Shown: positions 1 through 13,018, numbered from the stretch's first letter. The stretch: 64,000 bases of DNA from Ailanthus altissimus (GCA_946807835.1 OX327699.1:21378014-21442013), one strand, 5' to 3'. The notes: generated by a model not told the origin, from the letters alone. Numbers and translations are program-made.

Positions 1-264
1 CCATAAACATATTAACTGAGGACATCTGATCTCATTGAAAAACCTTAGATATCAATAGCCCGATGACAAGCACCAGAACAACTTTCTAATATTTACAGGG
101 CCAAGTTGGCCAAAGTAAATTGGAGCATTAAACATACACGTGTTTTCTTGGAAAATTATTTCTCAAAAATCAATCTAATCACACATTTCTAATAAATAGA
201 TAAAAAACAAATGGATAAGCTTTCTAAGAAGGGGAGGGCCTAAGGGGAACATGGAAGTACTAAC

Positions 265-3036
265 CTGACCAGAGCTAGGTAAATCGCCATTACTTCCGTA
301 TTCAAGTTGATATGTGAAATTGAAATCATGCTGCTGCACAGGAGATCGGAAGACAGTGCATCCATCTCGAACCACCATAAACCCACTGTCTCCTAAATTT
401 ATAGCATGGAGACCCTACAGTGACAGAACAAAATTGCCAGCAAATCAGAGAAACAAGAAATGAGTTGTAGTATGAGCACTCATTCACTAGGCAGGTTACA
501 ATTAAGACTGAATGCAATAGCTGCATGTGTCAGAGAAATCAGGAATCATGTTAGATGATTACGTAACTTGAATTTTCATTTCAGGTTCACAATGCTACCC
601 CATTTAGGAGTTGGAATATATATAATATGGCAATTTTTCAAGGTTCATTTTAATCTCTTTCTTCCCCAGAGATTAGTTAGGCAGTTAATCAGAATCTTCC
701 TCTATGAATAGATCATAAAATCCACATTACTTAAATTCACTTTGATATGCCTCTAAATACTAATAAAAACTTTCTCAGAATGACTATTCAAACATTGAGA
801 GATGAACTAGCAGCTCGATTTTAAAGACCAGCAAGTCACAGAAACAAGAAATAAGATGTAGTATGAGCACTCATTCACTAGGCTGGTTACAATTACGGCT
901 GAATGCAATAACTGCATGTATCACAGAGAAATCAGGAAGCATGTTGGATGATTATGTAACTTGAATTTTCATTTCAGGTTCACAATGCCACCCCATTTAG
1001 GAGTTGGAATATGTATAATATGGCAAGTTTCCGAGGTTCGTTTTAATCTCTTTCTTCCCCAGAGATTAGTTAGGCAGTTAAAGATATGTCTTACTCTATG
1101 AATAGATCATAAAATCCACATTACTTAAATTCACTTTGATATGCCCCGAAATAGCTAATTAAAACTTTCTCAGAATGAGTATTCAATCATTGAGAGATGA
1201 ACTAGCAGCTCAATTTTAAAGACCAGCAAGTCAGAGAAACAAGAAATAAGATGTAGTATGAGCACTCATTCACTAGGCTGGTTACAATTACGAATGAATG
1301 CAATAGCTGCATGTGTCACAGAGAAATCAGGAAGCATGTTAGATGATCATGTAACTTGAATTTTCATTCAGGTCCACAATGCCACCCCATTTAGGAGTTG
1401 GAATACATATAATATAGCAATTTTCCGAGGTTCGTTTTAATCTCTTTCTTCCCCAGAGATTAGTTAGGCAGTTAAAGATATGTCTTACTCTATGAATAGA
1501 TCATAAAATCCACATTACTTAAATTCACTTTGATATGCCCCGAAATAGCTAATTAAAACTTTCTCAGAATGAGTATTCAATCATTGACAGATGAACTAGC
1601 AGCTCAATTTTAAAGACTGAAATTTATCAGTAGTGGATGAAGAAACTGATTGCACAAAGTAGAACAAGACAATGAGAATAAAACCATACTAAAGGGTAAA
1701 TGCTACTCATCATGGCATTAAGATAGAGTGGAATAAAGTCATGCCCAGATTTAGAACAGGATACCTGGTCCGTGAGTGCTATGATACATGCTGTTGAAGA
1801 TCCTTTTGCTTTTGTACAAGAGTGGGCTTTCTCCAAGACCCTAGCTGGGTCAATGGAACCATCAGGTTCCTCTTGAAGTGCAGAAACTGAGTTAGACATG
1901 AGTTCCCGGGAATACAGCCCTGCATTAACACCATGATTGGCCCAGCCACCAACACCATCTGCCACGCCTATTGCTTGTTTGTCTGAAATAAAGTGAGCAT
2001 CTTCCCCACCAGTTTCTTCTTTATCAGGATGAGGCAGGTAGCATGATCCTGAAAGTAGCTTTAGAATTTTTCCAGATGAAATCTTCCTGCAACAAGTCGA
2101 ATAACATGACAAAAGTAAATGCTATCAGGTAAATTGTGAACAAATACATCAACAAAATATGGAAGAACTTTTTCATCAAACTGTATGTTAACACCGTATT
2201 AGTTCTCCAATGTTCAAAATGGAAAAACATAGTACAAATCAGAAGAAGTAAAATAGCATTTGAACATACTGCTCTGACAACGCTTCAGGACTTGCACTCT
2301 GTTCCTCGCGAGAAGCAGTATCGAAAGACACATCAGGAGCTGTCCGAGCAGAGAGAGTTGCAGGTGATGAGCTATAGAAACCTCTTAGCCCTGACTCTAT
2401 CTGTGGAAAAAAGTTGTTCCATCTTTTTGCAACATTACATATGAAATATCCATAAATTGGATAGTTCTTTGATTGCTCGCTGTCTTTCAAATTCATGCTA
2501 GCCCTTCGGCAACTGTCAACACTCCTAATGCCATAAGACAACCCAGCTTTCTTTTTTGACAATGAAAGGTGCCCGCACCTTGAAGTTAAATGGTCTAAAA
2601 AAAATTCACCAGATACGGCCTTGGAGGCAGAAGCAGCCATTGGTTTCTTCTGGCAGTTACCACTAACAGAGAACTGACTGGTTTCAGAGAGTGCACAATC
2701 AATTTGATACCCACAAATCTGAAATGAAGGACCTGATACAGATGGAACAGAGAAAGGGCGCGAGATTGCTCCAACAACAGAGAGGTTCCTTTTCTGGTTG
2801 GCTAACAGCAAATCTGATCTTGCAGTAAATATAGTCCCGGGTCGAATTAGTACATGTAGGTCTGCAAGTGTTGAAAATCGTAAAGTATGAAACAACCTAT
2901 AGTTACAGAACTGAAGCTTCCCCTGCCCAAACAGAACTTCTACTGAATCTCGAATCCCACCTTCTTGCCCAACGACCGCTCTCTGAATCCCATTTTGAAC
3001 CGCAGTTCTCAATCTCAAAAAATAATTGGATGACAT
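265..3036 (-). CDS. Probable protein phosphatase 2C 55-like, 5' three exons (gene runs off the left edge)
   Basis: Plant PP2C family Ser/Thr phosphatase (Mg/Mn-dependent), closest in my memory to Arabidopsis PP2C 55. Visible exons: 2270-3036 (start ATG at 3036), 1765-2086 and 265-414; the rest lies beyond base 1. Junctions are GT-AG and keep frame: exon 1 ends in phase 2, exons 2 and 3 end in phase 0. Exon 1 codes for about 255 residues of weakly conserved N-terminal extension, rich in Ser and basic residues, which could include an organelle-targeting peptide (inference). Exon 2 carries the phosphatase start: EDAHF, then the metal-binding motif [10 protein letters not shown]. Exon 3 carries [14 protein letters not shown], the typical PP2C beta-strand block. 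No stop or frameshift is seen. A GGTGAG at about 3461-3466 on this strand suggests a 5'UTR intron, with the transcript starting near 3700. The assignment to PP2C is firm; the number 55 is less certain. Confidence 0.88.
437..1617. repeat. Three tandem copies of a ~393-bp unit inside a PP2C intron
   Basis: Units start at 437, 828 and 1223, each opening with ccagcaa(a/g)tca, so they are about 391, 395 and 395 bases long. They lie wholly within the intron 415-1764. Units 2 and 3 are more alike than either is to unit 1. For example, both carry the block taaagatatgtcttactcta, where unit 1 reads tcagaatcttcctctatg. No coding potential or transposon end is seen. Confidence 0.93.
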
Positions 3037-3760
3037 TTTACCCTCTTAAACAAAACAGTTCTGATTGAAACTGTTTATTACAGAGAACAGAACAGTCACC
3101 ACAGCTAATAAAAGAAAATCTCATAATTCTAAGAACATATATTCCTAATCTAAAATGAATAAAAGTGAGATTCCTCTTCTCCCTTCTATATATTACTATA
3201 GGATTTCATAAACCTGGAACATAAGAGAAAAACAAAACGGATACAGATAATAAGTACATGAACTTAATCAAGAAGCCACAGCTAAATAACCTAAATCAGT
3301 TTTAAAAAAATTGAACATCAACCCCTAAGATCATCTCACCTAATCAATATATAACATATACACTCGCAGTATTCATCAAACTATGATATAGATTAAAACA
3401 GAGACCAAAAAAAAAACAACGGCTCATTAGATAGAAGAGTTAGTAAAGCTCAGCATCTCACCTTTGATAACCGACCTCTAAACTCCAAAAAGAGAGAGCA
3501 GCTCAATCGAATTCGATTCCTCCCTTCTATCAAACTCCTCTTAAGAAATTAAAATAAATAAACCACAAAATCTTCAAGACAGTTGGTGCCACAGACAAGC
3601 CTTCTTCCTACCTCTCTCCGGAATTTGGCGATTAACCGAACAGCTAATAAAGACAGAACCGGGAAAGTTCTTTTGCAATGGAACCCTAGACTTACAGAAA
3701 GTGACGACTTAGTAAAGGCTCGGGGATTTTTACTTGGGAAGGTTTGCAAATTACAATACT
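3037..3760 (-). promoter_or_regulatory. Probable 5'UTR, leader intron and promoter region of the PP2C gene
   Basis: No convincing reading frame. On the minus strand a donor-like GGTGAG sits near 3461-3466 and a polypyrimidine-plus-CAG acceptor near 3050-3060. This would give a leader intron of about 0.4 kb between a first non-coding exon (about 3466-3740) and the ATG at 3036. The layout is an inference from splice-like signals only. Confidence 0.4.
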
Positions 3761-3780
3761 ATGCTAATTACAGACGATAA

Positions 3781-4903
3781 TATTGCATCTGGACTGATTT
3801 GACCATTGACACTGACAATGTGACGTCATTTTGGTGTTTACTAAGGGTAATTTTGTAACTTTATGTGCCTAACTAAACCGACAGTTTGGGATGCTCAGCT
3901 TAATCTTCCCCGTGGCTAATTTCATTTTTCCAATTTGGTAGGAGAAATTTCCTAAAGGTGCGCAGCCTCTTTTTTTTAGTTACCAAATTTAGCCTTAATT
4001 TTGCTTGTCTGTTAACAACACCTTTAGTTTCGTACACCAAATATTAATATGCTGTGTTGTCCAAAACCAAATACTCTTATTTTGCTGTGATAATTTAATG
4101 CAATTCAATAGGGACAAAATTTCCGGATCTAAGATTTTGATCGTAGAAGAAATTAAGATCTATCCACTAATGTGGTTCACGACATGTTTGAAAAGGATGC
4201 CAAGAGGGCATATACCAAATATTCTCTAAATTTATGAATTTTGTCTTGTGTCACTTAAAATATAACCTTAAATCCTTGATTGACAACTAACCTAACCAGT
4301 AGATAGCTTATGCGTGCCAGTAATTAGCCAATTACCATTCTCTACTTACAAAACAAGTCGCTATTGGGTCCTTATCAAGGCCCCTCCAAAGAAACAAAAA
4401 GACCTGCTTGTAATAATAACTTGATAATTGCTATTTGCAAGTGCTCGAAGCTCATTCCATTCAAGATGCTCAAATTTTTTTGTGGTTCAGGAAGACTTCA
4501 AAATAAGAAACCAATCAATTTAACATGCATCTTCATTATATAACAAAGTTCGAGGGCTTAAATCACATAATATCACATTTTACTGCAGGCATTGCTCTGG
4601 TTAGATAACCAATATATTAGATCGTATGCTAACATAGTTACGTAAATACAATATCCGCAATATAAATTTGTTCATTCTTTTTCTGTCACAAGATCTCATG
4701 GTCCATTCTTTTGTATCAATGGTATGGACAGTACAAATTCCGGGCCCATAAAAGCTCTTGCAACTTAATCCACGTAAAGTAAATTCGTTCAGGATCCATG
4801 AAGACCATGAACAGATGACCCTGAGAAGTATCGAAGAGTCAAATGAAAGCACTTTAGGGATGTTCGTACTACAGTGCTTTCATTATTGCAGAAACGCCAA
4901 TTT
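3781..4903. other. Intergenic, nothing recognised
   Basis: Short open frames occur on both strands but none shows family motifs, splice signals or codon bias. This DNA lies between the 5' end of the PP2C gene and the 3' end of the P450 pseudogene. Confidence 0.6.
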
Positions 4904-5647
4904 TCAATTGCGAATCCTGCTAAAAAGGATTTGTGTACCGTATTGAGGCCGCATGCTTATGAACGGCATTGGAGCATGAACATAAGTTGGCGGTAGCACA
5001 AAGTATATCGTCTGATGATTATAGCCAGAGCAAGTTTTGCCTCAACCATCACTAGATTTAACCAACACTGATTTTGGGGCCCAAGCCAAATGGGAAAAAT
5101 GAGGCCATTAAACCTCAGTTGATTAAATTCAGAAAAATGCACACAAATAGTTTAGTTAAAAAAATTATAATCTTTTATAGTAAAAATTAATATAATAAAT
5201 GAATAAAATTATCTTTGTTAATAATATAACTCAAAAAATTAATTGTTTGAGCAACAAAATCAACAAAAAAAAAAAAGATTATTATTATTCAAATAAATCT
5301 AAAAAAAATACTTTACAAATTGAGAACAAATAATTTTGTGAATCAATTTATAAAATATTATAATTTGTATGATTATTTCTTATATTTGTTGTTGTTTTGT
5401 ATGATAATGAGAGTAAACAATGCATTTTGAACTCTTTTTTTAATATTTAGTTTATAAAAATATAAGTATAAAAAAAAAAATAGTGTATTGTGGTGAAATT
5501 GAGAAGAAATAAAGTGTATCGACGAAAAAATGCGATAAATTAAAAAAAAATAAAATCGGGGACAAAGAAGAAGAAACGCAAAATAACTTGTGCCTCTCGT
5601 TATTCTTCACGCAGCCCTTCCTTATTGAAAACCAACCATAAATATGC

Positions 5648-5940
5648 TGACGTGTACAGTTGTGCTGAGCTGGCTTAACAAATTGTAGTTTTGTGTAATA
5701 AAATTTTGTTAAGAGAGTATTTATTTGCCAACCAAAATATTAATGTAAATAATTCTTGTTAAGCAATTCTTCAATTCTGTTTTCAGTTTTCTAGACTCTT
5801 CTTTTGTTGCTATACAAAAAAATACGAGTCTTGTAAATCAAATAATGAAGAAAAGTATTTTTTTTTAAAATCTTGTGTTTTCTCTTGTTTGGCTATTTTC
5901 TTTCTATTTTCGAGAAAGTACAAGTTAAATACGTTTCTAA
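5648..5940 (+). repeat. 5' LTR of the copia element
   Basis: Starts TGACGTGTACAG and matches 10310-10601 along its whole length with scattered substitutions and a few small indels. The TG start is intact here but is TA in the 3' copy. Confidence 0.88.
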
Positions 5941-5958
5941 GTTGATATCAGAGCAAAC

Positions 5959-8900
5959 ATGGCAAATGCCTCTTCAATGAATCTTGATCGAATGAATGCT
6001 ACAGCTCTTAAGTTAAATTTAAGCAATCCGATGATTGGACAGTCAAGTACCTTCAATTACTCCTCATCTATCAAGTTAGATCTTAATAATTTTTTGATTT
6101 GAGAGTCTCAGATTTTAGCCTCGACAAGAGGCAATGAATTTAAAGATTACTCATAAGAGAAAGAATTTGTCTTGAGAAGTTTGTTGTTCGAGCAAAAACA
6201 ATTGTTGAAGCTGTACCAAAAAAATCCAAAATTTTAGATTTGGAAAAAGCAAGATGCATTGCTTCTCAGCTAGCTTTATTCTACAATGATTGATAGTGTG
6301 TTGAGCTCAGTCATTTATTGTAAGTCCTCACCAAAAGTTTGGAAGCCAGTCTATGGCTAGGCTGGCTCAACTACGAGCACAACTTCAGACACTGAGGAAA
6401 GGCTCCATGATCATAAACGAGTACTATGTTGAGATGAAAAGTATAGTAGATAATATGGCAATAGCAAGAAAAGCAGTACTAGATCGAGATCTAATTACTT
6501 ACCTATTTGTTGGTCTAAGACCGAAATATGATTTTGTTGCTGATTGGTTTCTACATAAGCTGATCAACTTAGCTTGGTTGATATCTATACAATTCTTTTG
6601 AGTCAAGAGAGCAGGATTGCTTTGACAAATTCAATCAATGAAGGATATACAAGTGCTAATCTGTCTCATTCTGGTTTCAAACAAAAGAATAAATGAGGTT
6701 AAGCTTTTGGTAAAGAAGTAAACAATGGAAATCAGAACTACAACAATAAGAATAAAGGTTTTCAAGGCAAAAGAAAATCTAAAATTATGTGTCAGATTTG
6801 GTTCAAAATTAGTCATGGTGCCTTGAAGTGCTAGAATAGGTTTAATGAAGAATTTGAGCCACCAATTCAGAACAACAATAACTAGAATGCAGAAGCTTTT
6901 ATTGTTGTACCAGGAGTTGCTTAGGAAGATAATGAAGATTAAGCTTGGTATCTTGATAGTAGCGCCACACACCATATTTCAAACACTACAAACAATATGG
7001 AGTCTAGATCTGAATTCAGAGGTAAAGAACATCTTTTTGTTGGCAATGAACATGCATTAAAAATCTTGCACATAGGAACTTGCATTTTGCACTCATTATA
7101 CACTAAACAACCTATACTTTTAAATAATGTTCTGTATGTACCTTACATGACAAAGAACTTACTGAGCATATATAGACTAACTCATGATAATAATTTGAGT
7201 GCTAAATTTAAAAATAATGTTTGTGTCATCAATGATTTAAAAGATAGAGTTCTACTTAAAATAACAGCTAAAAAGGGTTGTATCAGCTTCAAAACTCAAA
7301 CACTAGTACTGCATAGATAAAAATGTTGTAGCTCAAGTTCTATCTCTTTTTGCACAATATAAGATAAATAAAACTAGTTACAGCCACACCTCCATGTACA
7401 AACACACAGAACTGGAGTTAGTTCTAACAATGCTATAACTTTATAGAATCATGTTAGTATTATAGAAAATGTATCCTCTAAAGTGCTTTACAACAAGTTT
7501 GGGCATCCAAATCTACTTGTACCGAAGAAGATTGCATCTGATTGTAATACTTTTTTAAAATTCAATAAAAATTTTCTCACAAACTTATGTAAAGCTTGTG
7601 AATTGGGAAAGAGTCACTTGCAACATTTTAGCTTGTCTATAACTAAAACAAACTCTGCCTTAGAATTAATTCACATAGATATCTGAGATCCAGCAGATGT
7701 AGATTCAAAATAGGGGTATAAGTACTATATCAATTTTTTATATGATTACATTAGGTTTGTGTGGGTCTATCCCTTAACACTAAAATCCCAAGCCACTAAA
7801 GTTTTTCTTCATTTCCAGATTCATATAGAAAAGTTGCTAAATAAGAAAATTAAGATGGTGTAGTCAGACTTTGGGGGAGAGTTCAGGTTCTTGACCAAAA
7901 CACTAGACAAACAGGGCATTAAACATAAATTTTCATATCCTTATACTCATCAAGAATGATAGAGTTGAGAACAAGTGCAGACACATTGTAGACACTAGCC
8001 TAAGTCTTTTAGCTCAAAGTAATATGCTTTTCAATCTCTAGTGGAAGGCTTTCTCTATTGCAGTTTTCTTAATCAATAAAATGCCATCAACAGTTCTAAA
8101 TTTCACTTTTTCATTTGAAAAGTTGTTCAAATAAAAGTCTGATTATACATTCATGAAGATCTTTGGCTGCTCATGTTATCCTTGTCTAAAAGCATATTAG
8201 AAAATAAATTAGACTTTCACAATGAAAAGTATGTGTTTATAGGCTATAATTTTTATCATAAAGGATACAAGTGCATGAATGCAAAAGGCAGAGTTTATAT
8301 ATCAAGACATGTGAAATTTGATGAATGTGACTTCCTATTTGCAAATGATACCATTTTTTTATCTTTAAACACTATTAACAAAGAATCAGTTTATACAGAA
8401 CCTGGCTTGAATATTTCTGTCACTTATCCTTTACAATCTACCACTTATGACAACTAATACAACTTCCTATAGTATTCCTTTAAATGAACACTCACATATA
8501 TTTGACACTTCTCTTACTATAAGTCCTGAACATGTAACTTCTGATACACAAACTCCTCCAAACACTATCCTTGACATTCACCAAAATTCAGACACCAATT
8601 ACAATGCAACCTCACACACAACACCAAACACAAGCTTACATACTTTACCAGTACCAAATGTAGTGCAAAATTGAGTTAAAAATGTGCATCCTATGCTAAC
8701 AAGGTTAAAGAATAGTGTGTACAAACAAAAAATATACACAATTTTTATTCAAACTTCATCTGATCTTGTTCTAAAAAATGCAAAACAAGCCTTGCAAATA
8801 CCTCAATGAAAAAGGCAATGATTGAAGAATATCAGACATTGATGAACAATGACATTGACTTTAGTGCCTTACTCAACAAATAAAAAAATTGTTGGACATA

Positions 8901-10300
8901 AATGAGTGTTCAAGATAAAGAAAACCAGATGGTAGTATTGTAAGGCACAAAGCTAGATTGGTAGCAAAGGGATTTCATCAAACCCTAGGCATAGACTACT
9001 CAGAAACCTTTATTCTTGTTGTTAAAGCAAGTACCATCAGAATCATACTTAGCGTAACAGTTTCCAGAGAATGACAACTTAGACAGATTGATGTTAATAA
9101 TGCTTTCCTAAATGGAGATTTGAATGAGGTGGTTTTTATGTCAGAACTTGAAGTTTTTCTTAATGCCCAAAAGCCAAATAATGTATGCAGACCGACTAAA
9201 GCCTTATATGGCTTAAAATAAACTCTAAGAGCTTGGTTTGATAAGTTGAGAACAGCACTCTTGAGTTAGAATTTCTGTAATCTTAGATCAAATGTTTTAG
9301 TGTTCTTCAAAAGAGAAAACAGCCATACTATTATCATACTTGTATATATTGATGATATCATCATAACAGGTGATGATTCTGACATGCTACAATAGGTTAT
9401 AGAGCAGATCAACAAATCTTTTGCTTTAAAAGAACTTGGATAATTAGGGTATTTCTTGGGTATAGAAGTACTCAAGTTTAGTAATGCCTTGCTTCTTTCA
9501 TAGAAAAAATATATCCTAAAGTTGTTGCTTAAGACAAATATGTTGCAAGCTAAGAGTTGCCCTATTCTTATGAGCTCATGCTTAAAGTTAGATGAAGTTC
9601 TTGATAACAAATTTGCAGATGAAACACTATATAAAAGTGTGATTGAAGCTCTCTAATATATGACATTAACAAGGCCAGAGCTTTCATTTGTTGTTAATAA
9701 ACTTAGTCAATACTTGCCATGTCCTACATATAGATATTGGAGTTGTTGGAAACGTGTCCTCGAATATCTCAAAGGCTCAATAGATGTTGGCCTTTAATTT
9801 AAGCCTGACAAACAGTTTGATTTAGTTGCCTTTACTAACTCAAATTGGGCATGTGATAAGACTGATTGAAAATCTATAGGTGATTATTATGTCTTCCTTG
9901 GTGGTAACTTGATTTCATGGTGTTCACGAAAGTAGAAAATAGTCTCTCGATCTAACATAGAATTGAAATATCGTGCCCTTGCACAAGTTATAACAGAGGT
10001 CACCTAGTCACTTTTCTCCTATCTAAGTTAGGTTTCCAGCTCCTTGCCACACTTTTTATTTGATGTGACAATCAGGGTGCAATTACACTAGCAGCCAATC
10101 CCATATTTCACAATCGAACAAAACATATAGAGGTAGACATGCATTTTGTATGAGATAAAGTCCATAGTGGAGCTATTGAAGTTTGTTATGTTCCTACTGC
10201 AGATCAGTTGGCAGACATTTTCCCAAAGGCTTTACCTATCACCAGATTCTATCTCCTTACTTCCAAACTCAAGCTCACCACTAGAGACTTGAGTTTGAGA
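5959..10300 (+). pseudogene. copia gag-pol remnant with many stops and frameshifts
   Basis: Starts at ATG 5959 just past the primer-binding site. Recognisable blocks in order: a gag/UBN2 segment (6353-6560, ending LITYLFVGLRPKYDF); the protease motif, normally DSGAT, read here as WYLDSSATHHI near 6944; a pre-integrase and zinc-finger block (7480-7690, HPNLLVPKKIASD, ELIHIDI); the integrase core (about 7690-7960, with SDFGGEF); the RT domain (about 8930-9600, with [26 protein letters not shown] and the catalytic LVYIDDIIITG at about 9337); and an RNase H region (about 9830-10250, with KYRALA and HNRTKHIEVDMHF-like sequence). Each block is broken by stops, so no polyprotein can be made. Confidence 0.9.
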
Positions 10301-10309
10301 GAAGAGGGC

Positions 10310-10601
10310 TAACGTGTACAGCTGTGCTGAGCTGGTTTAACAAATTATAGTTTTGTGTAACAGAATTTTGTTAGGAGAGTATTTATTTTTTCGTCAAAAT
10401 ATTAATGTAACTAATTCTTGTTAAGCAGTTCTTTAATTCTGTTTTCAGTTTTCTAAACTCTTCTTTTGTTGCTATATAAAGAAACACGAGTCTTGTAGAT
10501 CAAATAATGAAGAAAATTATTTTTTTTTCAGAGCTTGTGTTTCTCTTACTTGGCTATTTTCTTTCCATTTTCGAGAAAGTGCAAGTTAAATATTTTTCTG
10601 A
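10310..10601 (+). repeat. 3' LTR of the copia element
   Basis: Partner of the 5' LTR. Contains a TATATAAAG box at about 10475, a plausible LTR promoter or TATA element. Its first dinucleotide is TA instead of the canonical TG. Confidence 0.88.
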
Positions 10602-12864
10602 CTCTCACGCATTGCATGAGTTGCACACCATTCCTCACACCGCATGGTCAGGGGTCGACCCCTCCTCACATCTCAGGCGAAGCGCAAGATATTATGTGTT
10701 TCTTTTTCTTCATTCTCATTTAATTCTTTTGGTCAATTTTTTAAATTTTTACTTCTTAACAAGTCTTTTTAACTTTTAATCTTCAACATGTCAATACCTA
10801 AACACCCAATTTACTTGTTTTTAAATTCAAAATTTTCAAAGTGTTATTTAAGTGAGTTTTAAAAGACAATGGTGAGAGAGGCAAAATATACTTCAAGGAT
10901 AAAATGATCCGAATTTAAATTTTATAACTATTAAAGATTGTATTTCAATTTTGTGACTATAAAATTATATAAATTTAAAATGAAGGCTATTTATGTACAT
11001 TTTCCTTAAATTTATAGGATCTTCTCCCCGTATATCAGTGTCGTGATCAACAGCAGTCAAAGCCAAACAGAACTGTGTACCAGCAGGAATATCAAGGTTC
11101 CCTAGCCCAATATTCGCCTTCTCAGATGTTTCCCTCATCAACATGACAGCCGGAGGGTAAAGTCTGGACGTTTCCTTGAGTATCACGCTCACCTGTCAAG
11201 AAAGTTCATGCAGTAATAAGAATGTTTGGAAGGAGGGAATAGATAATAATAATATACATATATATGAAATGAATAGTCTGTTGTCAACTGTTTTTTATAT
11301 GCTTCTGAAATGAATCTAAACCCAAGACAATTGCGCTTATACAAAACTAATGCCATTCACTAAATATAATTGTTGTTAATTCACATGTTCAGGCTTTTAC
11401 GTCATTCTGTGCCTTTTCCGTTTCTTTAATTAGTCCATTTCCGTGTCCAAATCCTTTGATAAGGATTCAACTCAAACGTTATTTTATACATACTATATGG
11501 CCCATAAATATTTACTAGAATGAATGCAGAATTTCTCCATGACCCAGAAACTCTACATAGCACTATATTTTAGGGTCGTCAGATGAGTGAAGAATTAAAC
11601 TCACAATCTTAAGGTCACTTAAATTCTTTGCAACTGGTAGCTCATTGTCTCCACAGATACGAATCACTTCTTCCCGTGCCTTGATTTGCCATTCTTGATG
11701 TAATGCTAAGAGTAGAAGTTCCCAGGTCAAAAGATTAGCAATTGTTTCCCTTCCAGCGAAGTAGAAGGTCTTGTATTCATATATAATTTCTTCCGCCTCT
11801 AAGGTCTCCTCTTGATCATCTCGATTCTTATGTGATGACATTAAAAGGCTAAGTAGATTTCTTGAATTTTCTCTTGCTTTTCCATTATGCTCTATCAGCA
11901 TCCGAATTGATTCACGAGTTTCTGATTCATAAAGAAACTACTTAGCCTAAATAATCAAGAAAAGTATCACAAAAAAGCTCAGCATAAATAATAAAGAAAA
12001 TGAAGATCCTGAATCTTGCAAGTGATTTCAAGTCATGATAATAGAAAAAGCAAAAAAGCAAATAAACAGTTGATATATTTGCTAATTATTTGAAAATTAG
12101 TTAACAAGAAGAGTAACTAGCTACTGCTAGCATAGTTCTTGATTTTTCTCTGTTCATTGAGCCTCACATTGGTCTGCCTAAATATAATGAAAGTGGCCCC
12201 TACAAAAGGATCCAAAGCAAAGACATTGTAAGACTTAATGATAGCTATTATTTTTCAGCGGTCATAAACAAAGCATTATCGACTGCCATAAACATTTTCC
12301 AGTTAAGAGGCAGTAGAAAAGGCACATAAATGAACAGAACTATAATCATCAAATTAAATGCCATCATACCCCACGTATGCAGTTAGCTATCCTCTTTCTT
12401 TTGGTTACTAAAACACTCTGTTCCTTCGTATTACTTTCAGTTGAGCTAGGTCAGTCTATCATGCATAGTGCGAAATAATCCAAACCTTTAGAAGTTGATA
12501 CAGTGAGATAAACAATTGAGTTTTAAACGTTAAAAACCTTTTCAATGCATGCAGTGATAAAAAATGAAGCTGTTCGGGATATAACGTCTGCTGAGAGCTC
12601 ATGCAGTTCTTTGTTCTCTCCCATCTCAAATTCATCCCTCCCTCCTCTTACTTCCTCCCATTTCTCAAGCAACTTTATGGTACTAGCCACAGTTTCTGAC
12701 ACCCAACCCTGTTCAAAATAACTTTGATGTTAGGAGGCTTTGGCCAGCACAGCATTTCGCATAAGAAAAATGTGAATCAAATTAACATTACATTTATTTA
12801 CAACAACAATAAACGTAGGCATGATTGATTAGATTAAAGCAATGTTAGGCGTCCTATTTTGTAT

Positions 12865-12924
12865 CTTAAAATTCATATCCTAAATGATGCGGTACTTAAA
12901 ATTCATATCCTAAATGATGCGGCA
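12865..12924. repeat. 30-bp unit in two tandem copies
   Basis: The unit starts cttaaaattcatatcctaaa at 12865 and again at 12895, with near identity. It lies in a P450 intron next to the LTR element. Confidence 0.9.
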
Positions 12925-13018
12925 CGTGTCTTTTTCACTCAAGGATGCCAGATCAATAGGATGGAAATTTTAGAATATAATTTGGATATATAACGTTACT
13001 CTTAGATTAATAAGTTAT

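Larger units (their letters stand above)
5648..10601 (+). mobile_element. Decayed Ty1/copia LTR retrotransposon, full length
   Basis: Two LTRs of about 292 bp (5648-5940 and 10310-10601) flank an internal region. A primer-binding site resembling the plant copia initiator-Met tRNA site (GATATCAGAGC) follows the 5' LTR at about 5944, and a polypurine stretch GAGAGAAGAGGGC precedes the 3' LTR. Order is gag, protease, integrase, RT, RNase H, which is the copia order. By eye the LTRs differ at about 30 positions (around 10 percent), so the insertion is old. No clean target duplication is visible at its ends. Confidence 0.92.
5132..11005. mobile_element. Mutator-like (MULE/MITE) element inserted in the P450 last exon, itself carrying a copia element
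   Basis: The ends form an imperfect 19-bp terminal inverted repeat: left 5132-5150 GAAAAATGCACACAAATAG, right (reverse complement of 10987-11005) GGAAAATGTACATAAATAG, with three mismatches. They are flanked by a 9-bp direct repeat, TTAAATTCA at 5123-5131 and TTAAATTTA at 11006-11014, with one mismatch. A 9-bp target duplication with TIRs is the Mutator-superfamily pattern. Without the copia insert the element would be about 0.9 kb of AT-rich, non-coding sequence (5132-5647 plus 10602-11005), so it is non-autonomous. P450 coding homology stops on one side and resumes on the other, which independently supports the borders. Confidence 0.75.

Noticed and set aside
10650..10663. Perfect 14-base palindrome aggggtcgacccct
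   Set aside because: Short and isolated; a 14-base palindrome alone is no evidence of a regulatory or transposon site.
10507..10779. 90-codon plus-strand frame
   Set aside because: Starts inside the copia 3' LTR and runs into AT-rich transposon flank.
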